DNA of 5,325 nt from Gammaproteobacteria bacterium (GTDB lineage Bacteria > Pseudomonadota > Gammaproteobacteria > Chromatiales > Chromatiaceae): the NCBI GenBank assembly GCA_030620735.1, contig JAUXDV010000147.1, positions 1 to 5,325 of the forward strand. The letters run 5' to 3'. Each line of letters starts with the position of its first letter. Position 1 is the stretch's first letter. The notes under the pieces are model-generated. The model saw only the letters and a program-made list of their open reading frames with translations, searched no databases and was not told the origin of the DNA. Of the stretch, positions 1 through 5,325 are shown piece by piece. A program made the position numbers and the translations under genes.

Positions 1-6
1 ATGAAT

Positions 7-3000
7 TCAAATCAATCCTGAATGAATCCCTTCAATCAGTTTTGCATCTCCCGCTCTTTTGGTTTTGAGGAGCTGTTGCAGAAAACGCAGGTTTTCCAGT
101 ACCGAGCGAAACTGGCGGGGTGAACCCATGCGCTTTTTCTGCTCCCGGTAGTGTTCCAAAATTCGCTCTGCATCTCTCTGCAGGTTGTTTTCGTAGAGCG
201 CCCTGATGAGTTCACAATCAGTCAGGGCAATGGCATCCCAGAAATTCTCTCCGTGCAGCAGAAAGGATTCGGTTGCGCTCTCGGCTTCATGGAGTTGCGT
301 GTCAAATTTATCCAGATTGGCGTACTTTTTGCTCCTCGAATGTATGCTCAACAGCAACTGTGCAGTGAGCCTGTTGAGCCTGGTGTAGCAGTAAACCGAG
401 CCTTTTTTCTCCAGCGCCAGTTCATCAGCCTTGCGGTAGTTATCAAACATATTGGAGAGCGGGGTGATGAATCCGCTGCTTATTGTCATTGCCTGGCGTT
501 TATAGGTGCTGCCGAGCAGAGCGAGGCGTTCAACGCTTGGCGCAAGGGCATCGTGGATACTTTCGAGCCTTTTGATCGCCTCGTCAATCAGCTCCTCAGC
601 CTGCTGTGATTTCTGTTGATTGTGCAAATCGACGGCGTAGCGTGCCTGCAGGTTACACAGCTGTTCAATGGCCCTGATGCTGATATCGCTTATCTCATGG
701 TTGCTCGCCCTGGTATAGGCGCTGATTGCATTGGGGAAAAGATCCAGTTCAGCATAGGCTTTGCCAAAACCAACCTGTACTTTGGCGCCGTCATGCCATT
801 GAGTACTCTGTTTATTGATCTCTTCCAGTTTGCGTTTCAACCCCTCAACCTGACCATCAGTCGCGCTAATGACGTCTGAACTCAGGTTTTGCAAAGCGAT
901 AATCACCTCCTGCTCACAAACAAAGCGGATACTTTCACTGCGGGATTTTTTTCTACTTGCGGCGCTTTGCAGACGGTAGTGCGGGTCACCGTAGCATTGA
1001 TAGGCGCCCCAGGTGTTGCAGTTAAGGTAACGCCGCCTGATCACATCTCTTGCCCCGCGAACAGCCTCGCCAAAATCGTCCCCATCGAACATCGCAGTAT
1101 AAAATTGCTGTGCAAACAGGGTAGCTGCCTGATCATCGACCACCCAACCGGCGGCGATAACGGCCTTGACTCCTTTTTGAATCAGGCTGGTCGCCAGGTT
1201 GGCGGCCAGTTTATGGCGACTCTGCACGTATTCCTGCGGCTGACCACTGATCCTGCCGAGGTGGCAGCAGTTGATGAAGACCAGCTCAGGCACAGATGAG
1301 AGCCGGTCGATCTCTGCAGATGTCAAAAACAGACCGTTGCCCAGCAACATGCCGCTAACAGGCTCTGCATCCTTGTCAGTTTTGTAGTTATAGACGCCAT
1401 GGGCGGCAAGATGAATCAGCTGGAACTTGCCGGTCATCAATTCGGTTATGACTTGCAGGCCCTCAGGTCGAATCAAGGTATCTGAGTCGAACTCATGATC
1501 TGAAATGATTTTACCAACCTGTTTTGCCTCTTGCTGCGCACCAGGAAGCTCCGGAGCATCAGAGAGCGGATCACCGATGATCAGGGCTTTTCGGTTGGAA
1601 ATCATATCGGGTGTTGTTGTGTAGTTGTCATCATCGACAGCAAGCTGGCGTATCATGCCTGCACTGGTTGAGGGAGCCTGAGGGTTGCCCTCGTCGTCAA
1701 TATATTCGAGAAGTTCCCAGGGATACCTCGCCGATTTTTTATCCAGTATCAGCATCATGTTGCGCCGGTCAGAGGCGCGTTGCTTGAACTCCTGCGGCAA
1801 CAATAGCTCAAACAGGGTGTGCGACAATTTTCTGTCGATGCTGCTGGATTTTGTGGCCTGCGCCAATATCTGGTCCACCAGGCGTCGTTGGGTGGCCACC
1901 AGGTGGCCTTCGGCCCTGGCCCGGTTGGTCAGATAGAGGAACTTGATCTCTTCCTGCGTACCGCTGATCTGTATCCTCTCCCACCAGCTTTCATCTTCCA
2001 TATGAGCAATACGGCGATAGCCGCCATTGATATTCTGCTCCAAAGCAGGCTTTACATTGATCAGTTTTCGATAGCGCGGGTTGTCACCGAGGCGCAGCAG
2101 CGTACGTTGAGCATAGGCAGCTGTATCCTCATAGAGCTCGATAAATTGAAAGTGCCGGATGGTCTGGTTGATCTGTGTCCCGTTACCGGCGAGGGCGCGG
2201 TTGGCGGCAATCAATCCATCCAGTATGGCTGCAATGACATCCGGTAGTGTCAAACCTCCTTCGCCGCTGCCAATCAGCAGGGATGAGATGGATAACGGCT
2301 GATCATTCAGCCTGGGCGACTCGCTGCACGCGAGTGCATACTCCATCAAACCACTGCGTATGGTGTCGCTCAAATCTCCAGCGCTCAGCGCACCCACTTG
2401 TCCCAGGCCGACAATAATGGCGCCGATCGCCTGGCCGGCAAGATCTTTATCCAATACCACCAGGCTGCTGTGTAAACGGCCGGGATAGAGACCGAGGTCA
2501 TGGCGCTGTTGCAGGCGTCCGTCCAGGCGCTTGTCCATCGCCTTTTCTGCGCTGACGATGGCATCAGCAACATAGTGCCCAGCCATCAGCGGTGCTTTGG
2601 CAAAGCGCAAATTTCCATGGGCGACAGAGATATTGATGATCGGTTCCAGTTCAATCTGCGCCCGTCTCCGCCATGGCTCGGAGCCGGTAAACGCATTGGT
2701 GATGTCGTTCCCGGTGGGATAGAACTCGATGCTATCTTTTGGAATCTCAAGCGACTCGATCATTGCACGGGTAACAGGCCTGGTTTTTGACAACAGGCGG
2801 GTATCACCACTGTTAGCGATCTCCAGCAGGCCTGCGAAGGCCGCTTCATGGTTAGCCAGGTCTCCATGGGCGGCATTGACATACCAGCAGGGAATATCTT
2901 TTGGTATGCCATGCTGCCATGGCACCCGGCCATCACCCATCGGTGTGTCAAAAAATTTAATCTTTCCATTTGCCTTGATCTTCATCTCAACCGGCGTGCT

Positions 3001-5304
3001 GTCGGCCCTGCCTGCAATATAGGCGGTGCAACGCGGATCCAGAACAACACTGTTGAGTTTATCCCAGGTGTGGCGAGCTGCATCGAGCGCCTCTTGAGGT
3101 GGATGCGTCCACGGGGTTGGCTGGTTGAAGTCACTGAGAGGGTCGCCACCAAAAAAGCCCGCCTGTTTTTTCAAAGCACTCTCTAATTGTTTCCAGATAT
3201 CGGAAGTGTAAGCATCGATAGCTCCATGAATCGGCAACAGCTCCAGTATGCCGGGAAAACGCGACAACAGCTTGAGCAGCTCATTTTCATCATGTTTGCG
3301 ATCGACCAGGTCGAGCATTGCCGACAACTTATCCTGTCCCGCCAGCAGGCGAAAAATAGAGTAAGAGCCGCTGTTTGGCGTACCGAGCATGAGCAAGCGG
3401 GAGCCTTTCCTGGATGTTACGGCCTGCCACAATGCAGGGTGGTTGGCGATCAGACCACGCACTACCAGCCCGCCCATGGAGTGGGCGAAGAGATGTATCG
3501 GCTGCGTGCTGCTCTCCAACTCCTCGGCCAGGACCCCGGCAAAGCGGTCTGAAGCATCGAGAATGGAGTTGCGCCAGTCATAGGGAAAGGGGATCACCCT
3601 GTGCGTTTTGCCAAGAAATCGCATCAGATCATCGTAGTACTTTGCGATCACCGGCCTGGCGTCAATCGTTGGATTCATGTTGATATCCAGCTTACGCATG
3701 TTGCCTTTGAATATCTCTCCAGGATCCAGCCAAATGCGTTTTCCGTCAACCTCGAGATGCGTACCGCTGATGCCGGGCAGGACGAAGGCGATGGGACTAT
3801 CAGGTCCGGCTCCCCTGCTGCTTTCCCAGCTGCGTATATATCTGCTATGCAGCGGCAACTCGAATGCCGGCGGCAGCTCTGAAGACAACAGGGCATCAAC
3901 CATGCCTGTTCTCGTCTTTGCGTTTTTAAAATAGCTGAAGTGGTTGACCTGACTGCCTTCGTCAGACAATGCGCCCCACTCCAACCGTTTGATCCCGCCG
4001 GACATGGAATCGGTATTGACCACCAGGTCATGATCTGCGCGATAAAATGAGTCGACCATCAGCAGTCCTATCCGCAGCAGGATACCGGATGGTTCGATAT
4101 CACCCTTGATGACCGCCAGATGGGATGCACTGGTTTTGCCGGGCCTGTTGAGCATCGCAATGAACGGAGATTCCGGCATCATCGCCTCCAGTCCCGGCAA
4201 CGATTGCGGTTTGGTTCGCTGTTTGGCCACGGCAAGCGTCAACGCCTGTAAAAAACCATACACCGGGCTGCTTTTCAAACCGGTGACCAAACCAACCAGG
4301 TTGAGTACGCCGGAGAGATAGACGTCTAGCCGTTCACTTGCCAGCGTGGTCCCCCTGGCGGGACAGGCGACGCGCAGAAATCGCTCGATGTTGAGATTTT
4401 TGTTTTGCAACAACTCTCCCAGGGTGCGCAACTGCCCGGCCTGAAACCCCTCTCCTTCGTCGAAGAACTGAAAATCGTCATCGCTAAAGGGACTCTGCTG
4501 ATTGAGCAACTGACCATGACAGAGCAGTTCTCCCACCAAACCACCACGCGAGTGACTCACAAGATGCAGAGTTGTATTATCAGGCAACCCCTTCAGCAGG
4601 TTGATCGCGTTTTCGATAGGGCTTTTGCTCAGGGATGGATGCTCGAATGCAAAAATATTGTCTTCATAATCTCTACAGAGTCTTTTCCAATCCTCACTAT
4701 TCTCTTCCCAAAGATGTTTGAAACTTCCCTCGGTGCTTGAAGCAGTGCCATGCAGGAACAGCAGCAGTGGCCTGCCGTTATCGGGGGCTGAATCCGTGTT
4801 GTTCCAGGATGCGTCGGCGCTGTCCCATTTGATAAGACCACCGCTGCCGCCGAACAGTTGCTGTTCGAGTTTTTCAGCAATTTTCTCAGCGCTGTATTCT
4901 GCGATCTCGCCCGTGAGATTCAGCACGCGGAAAGCCTTGAGTACAAAACCGCCCAACCCCCGGGTCTGCTGAGAACCGACTGTAAAAGATTGCGGGATAG
5001 TTTTGATGTGGTCGTCGCCGGAGCGGCTGCCCCGGGGTTTGACCAACTCCTCAAAACTCGAGGCGGAGAGATAAAGTTTCAGCCCGTCATCCAGTTCCAC
5101 TTCAACCAGGTCATCGCTGGCAACTTCGATGTCGATATCCGATTCAGCACCCTCCCGATCCTCACCGCAGCGCACCACCTTGCCAACTTCCGGAGCTGCC
5201 CCAATCAGGTTGCTGAACAGGTTTGGCTCAACCCGCTCTGCCGCCAGCTCCTCATCCGCATTGCCGCGAAAACGCCAAAGGTTTTTTTCTGTTTTTGAGT
5301 TCAT
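7..5304 (-). CDS. Giant multidomain protein: tandem alpha/beta-hydrolases, CHAT caspase-like protease and TPR-like tail
   Basis: This 1765-residue protein has no frameshift or internal stop. Visible modules in order are an acidic N-terminal region (1-150), a first alpha/beta-hydrolase (175-470; HGT at 185-187, Ser252 in SHSRGG, Asp426, His455), a second hydrolase of LCAT/PGAP1 type (500-830; PGISGTHL from 510, Ser609 in AHSMGG, GTPNSGS at 641-647, Asp791, His813), a glycine-rich domain (880-1070), a CHAT protease (1155-1447; PWELL at 1195-1199, His1302, Cys1347) and a helical TPR-like tail (1450-1765). No signal peptide or clear membrane helix is seen, so a cytoplasmic location is likely. The ATG is supported by AGGGG 7 bases upstream. 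From family knowledge, the hydrolases would cleave lipid or other ester bonds and CHAT would be a cysteine protease; substrates are unknown. A role in defence or regulated cell death is inference. No gene name is recognised. The domain order is well supported; the biological role is not. Confidence 0.96.
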   Translation of the reverse strand: MNSKTEKNLWRFRGNADEELAAERVEPNLFSNLIGAAPEVGKVVRCGEDREGAESDIDIEVASDDLVEVELDDGLKLYLSASSFEELVKPRGSRSGDDHIKTIPQSFTVGSQQTRGLGGFVLKAFRVLNLTGEIAEYSAEKIAEKLEQQLFGGSGGLIKWDSADASWNNTDSAPDNGRPLLLFLHGTASSTEGSFKHLWEENSEDWKRLCRDYEDNIFAFEHPSLSKSPIENAINLLKGLPDNTTLHLVSHSRGGLVGELLCHGQLLNQQSPFSDDDFQFFDEGEGFQAGQLRTLGELLQNKNLNIERFLRVACPARGTTLASERLDVYLSGVLNLVGLVTGLKSSPVYGFLQALTLAVAKQRTKPQSLPGLEAMMPESPFIAMLNRPGKTSASHLAVIKGDIEPSGILLRIGLLMVDSFYRADHDLVVNTDSMSGGIKRLEWGALSDEGSQVNHFSYFKNAKTRTGMVDALLSSELPPAFELPLHSRYIRSWESSRGAGPDSPIAFVLPGISGTHLEVDGKRIWLDPGEIFKGNMRKLDINMNPTIDARPVIAKYYDDLMRFLGKTHRVIPFPYDWRNSILDASDRFAGVLAEELESSTQPIHLFAHSMGGLVVRGLIANHPALWQAVTSRKGSRLLMLGTPNSGSYSIFRLLAGQDKLSAMLDLVDRKHDENELLKLLSRFPGILELLPIHGAIDAYTSDIWKQLESALKKQAGFFGGDPLSDFNQPTPWTHPPQEALDAARHTWDKLNSVVLDPRCTAYIAGRADSTPVEMKIKANGKIKFFDTPMGDGRVPWQHGIPKDIPCWYVNAAHGDLANHEAAFAGLLEIANSGDTRLLSKTRPVTRAMIESLEIPKDSIEFYPTGNDITNAFTGSEPWRRRAQIELEPIINISVAHGNLRFAKAPLMAGHYVADAIVSAEKAMDKRLDGRLQQRHDLGLYPGRLHSSLVVLDKDLAGQAIGAIIVGLGQVGALSAGDLSDTIRSGLMEYALACSESPRLNDQPLSISSLLIGSGEGGLTLPDVIAAILDGLIAANRALAGNGTQINQTIRHFQFIELYEDTAAYAQRTLLRLGDNPRYRKLINVKPALEQNINGGYRRIAHMEDESWWERIQISGTQEEIKFLYLTNRARAEGHLVATQRRLVDQILAQATKSSSIDRKLSHTLFELLLPQEFKQRASDRRNMMLILDKKSARYPWELLEYIDDEGNPQAPSTSAGMIRQLAVDDDNYTTTPDMISNRKALIIGDPLSDAPELPGAQQEAKQVGKIISDHEFDSDTLIRPEGLQVITELMTGKFQLIHLAAHGVYNYKTDKDAEPVSGMLLGNGLFLTSAEIDRLSSVPELVFINCCHLGRISGQPQEYVQSRHKLAANLATSLIQKGVKAVIAAGWVVDDQAATLFAQQFYTAMFDGDDFGEAVRGARDVIRRRYLNCNTWGAYQCYGDPHYRLQSAASRKKSRSESIRFVCEQEVIIALQNLSSDVISATDGQVEGLKRKLEEINKQSTQWHDGAKVQVGFGKAYAELDLFPNAISAYTRASNHEISDISIRAIEQLCNLQARYAVDLHNQQKSQQAEELIDEAIKRLESIHDALAPSVERLALLGSTYKRQAMTISSGFITPLSNMFDNYRKADELALEKKGSVYCYTRLNRLTAQLLLSIHSRSKKYANLDKFDTQLHEAESATESFLLHGENFWDAIALTDCELIRALYENNLQRDAERILEHYREQKKRMGSPRQFRSVLENLRFLQQLLKTKRAGDAKLIEGIHSGLI
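10..957 (-). other. C-terminal helical, degenerate TPR-like tail (residues 1450-1765)
   Basis: After a basic stretch (RKKSRSE, 1451-1457) the tail is almost wholly helical in character, rich in Leu, Ala, Glu, Lys and Gln. KAYAELDLFPNAISAYTRAS (1515-1534) matches the TPR pattern of small residues and a Y-x-x-A turn. Weaker units are YAVDLHNQQKSQQAEELIDE (1556-1575) and LYENNLQRDAERILEHYREQ (1703-1722). CHAT was named for its association with TPRs, so this fits the family, although here the repeats follow the protease. The likely role is protein binding, either to sense a trigger or to present a substrate. The repeats are irregular and their number cannot be fixed by eye. Confidence 0.65.
964..1842 (-). 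other. CHAT domain, caspase-like cysteine protease (residues 1155-1447)
   Basis: The domain opens with TLFELLLPQEFK (1163-1174) and RYPWELLEY (1193-1201), the usual CHAT entry with the PWEL block. ALIIGDPL (1240-1247) and LPGAQQEAKQV (1253-1263) match the following strand and helix. FQLIHLAAHG (1294-1303) supplies catalytic His1302, and ELVFINCCHLG (1340-1350) supplies the nucleophile, best assigned to Cys1347 because CHAT nucleophiles usually sit in CxxG. KAVIAAGWVVDD (1380-1391), the FYTAMFDGDDFGEAV helix (1401-1415) and NTWGAYQCYGDP (1430-1441) complete the C-terminal signature. Family members are clan CD cysteine proteases related to caspases and separase. The catalytic pair is intact, so activity is expected; the cleavage target is unknown and could be this protein itself or a neighbour's product. 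Confidence 0.93.
2095..2667 (-). other. Glycine-rich domain of uncertain family between hydrolase and protease (residues 880-1070)
   Basis: Distinctive blocks are VAHGNLRFAKAPLMAGHYVAD (894-914), then AEKAMDKRLDGRL (919-931), DLGLYPGR (936-943), GAIIVGLGQVGALSAGDL (961-978), LLIGSGEGGLTLPDV (1009-1023) and FIELYEDTAAYA (1054-1065). The pattern of a GLG strand-turn followed by L-T/S-x-x-x-L and an alanine-containing helix recalls the macro-like N-terminal domain of M17 leucyl aminopeptidases, but no M17 catalytic domain follows. This similarity is from memory and is weak. GxGxxG at 966-971 could instead be a nucleotide-binding loop. The domain could sense a ligand or scaffold the CHAT protease. 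Confidence 0.55.
2815..3807 (-). other. Second alpha/beta-hydrolase domain (LCAT/PGAP1-like, residues 500-830)
   Basis: The start, IAFVLPGISGTHLEVDGKR (505-523), followed by IWLDP, resembles the opening of lecithin:cholesterol acyltransferase-type hydrolases, where PGxxGS forms the oxyanion hole. FPYDWR (573-578) also fits that group. IHLFAHSMGGLVVRGLI (603-619) gives the nucleophile Ser609, and LLMLGTPNSGS (637-647) is the typical strand after it. MGDGRVPW (789-796) offers Asp791 and NAAHGDLANH (810-819) offers His813, 22 residues apart, a normal spacing for the acid and base of this fold. All catalytic positions look intact. The domain is only distantly similar to the first hydrolase, so the two do not look like a recent duplication. 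The likely activity is lipase, phospholipase or acyltransferase; the substrate is unknown. Confidence 0.87.
3895..4782 (-). other. First alpha/beta-hydrolase domain (lipase/esterase-like, residues 175-470)
   Basis: The strand-turn LLLFLHGTASST (about 180-191) carries the HG oxyanion-hole motif of lipases. LHLVSHSRGGLVGELL (246-261) is a nucleophile elbow with Ser252; Ser250 replaces the usual first Gly of GxSxG. VACPARGTTLAS (312-323) matches the strand 6 turn that reads GTPxxGS in relatives. DHDLVVNTDS (424-433) offers Asp426 as the acid, and QVNHFSYF (452-459) offers His455 as the base. The insertion at 326-377, containing two hydrophobic stretches and LPGLEAMMP, sits where lipases carry a lid. 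The triad Ser252-Asp426-His455 is inferred from motif order and spacing. The substrate could be a phospholipid, acyl ester or thioester and cannot be told from sequence. Confidence 0.85.
4855..5304 (-). other. N-terminal acidic region of the giant protein (residues 1-150)
   Basis: The first 12 residues are polar and charged, with no hydrophobic core, so this is not a secretion signal. Residues 51-75 are strongly acidic and alternate with hydrophobic residues (DIDIEVASDDLVEVELDDGL), which suggests a small beta-structured unit. Residues 125-150 look like an amphipathic helix rich in Ala, Glu and Lys (AEYSAEKIAEKLEQQL) that leads into the first hydrolase. I do not recognise a named family. It may be an adaptor or packing segment for the hydrolase that follows. 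Confidence 0.5.
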
Positions 5305-5311
5305 GTTGATA

Positions 5312-5316
5312 CCCCT
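5312..5316 (-). promoter_or_regulatory. Ribosome binding site (AGGGG)
   Basis: Read on the minus strand, AGGGG lies 7 bases before the ATG at 5302-5304. This is near-ideal Shine-Dalgarno spacing and supports that ATG as the true start of the 1765-residue protein. The promoter lies beyond the window edge. Confidence 0.8.
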
Positions 5317-5325
5317 GCTTGTTGC

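Noticed and set aside
1..37. Imperfect direct repeat (atgaat...caatc at 1-17 and 22-37) overlapping the stop codon
   Set aside because: It has only two short matching blocks with mismatches and a length difference between them, at the window edge. Chance similarity in an AT-rich gene end is enough to explain it.
151..609. Plus-strand open frame of 152 residues opposite the C-terminal tail
   Set aside because: It lies wholly inside the coding region on the other strand and has no recognisable motif. The same holds for the other plus-strand frames, such as 1819-2247 and 889-1299.
2392..2409. GxGxxG (GLGQVG, residues 966-971) as a Rossmann NAD-binding motif
   Set aside because: It follows a hydrophobic strand, but the expected acidic residue at the end of a second strand is not seen and the surrounding blocks do not fit a dehydrogenase. 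It is kept only as an alternative reading of the unassigned domain.
4858..5298. Plus-strand open frame of 146 residues opposite the start of the large gene
   Set aside because: It is fully antisense to well-conserved hydrolase-protein coding sequence, and its translation shows no recognisable domain. It is a shadow of the minus-strand gene.
5230..5304. Signal peptide or membrane anchor at the protein N-terminus
   Set aside because: The first 25 residues are polar and charged with no hydrophobic core, so secretion by the Sec route is unlikely.
7..5304. Bacterial gasdermin or other pore-forming domain within the chain
   Set aside because: No segment resembles a gasdermin N-terminal domain. 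The putative effector modules here are alpha/beta-hydrolases. A gasdermin encoded by a neighbouring gene cannot be excluded because flanks are not visible.

Overview
The window is filled by one very large minus-strand gene. It starts at an ATG at 5302-5304, stops at a TGA at 7-9, and encodes an intact 1765-residue protein. Only 6 bases after the stop and 21 bases before the start are visible, so promoter, terminator and neighbouring genes cannot be judged. An AGGGG ribosome binding site sits 7 bases before the ATG. No RNA gene, insertion sequence or CRISPR array is visible.

The protein reads as a chain of modules: (1) a small acidic N-terminal region, about residues 1-150; (2) a first alpha/beta-hydrolase (lipase/esterase-like), about 175-470, with nucleophile motif SHSRGG; (3) a second alpha/beta-hydrolase of the LCAT/PGAP1-like type, about 500-830, with nucleophile motif AHSMGG; (4) a glycine-rich domain, about 880-1070, that I cannot assign firmly but that recalls the N-terminal macro-like domain of M17 leucyl aminopeptidases; (5) a CHAT domain (caspase-like cysteine protease), about 1155-1447, with the expected His (LAAHG) and Cys (NCCHLG) motifs; (6) a helical, degenerate TPR-like tail, about 1450-1765. 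There is no signal peptide or clear transmembrane helix, so the protein is probably cytoplasmic.

All three enzymatic modules keep plausible catalytic residues. The joining of two putative lipid/ester hydrolases to a caspase-like protease and a TPR-like tail in one chain is the main point of interest. CHAT and TPR-CHAT proteases are known in bacterial immunity and programmed cell death (Csx29 of type III-E CRISPR; proteases that activate bacterial gasdermins). A self-contained, protease-gated lipase effector is therefore a reasonable but untested hypothesis.

The host is probably a Gram-negative proteobacterium, perhaps a gammaproteobacterium, judging from moderate GC content, mixed codon use with many CTG and GGC codons, and a canonical Shine-Dalgarno sequence. 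This is a weak inference.
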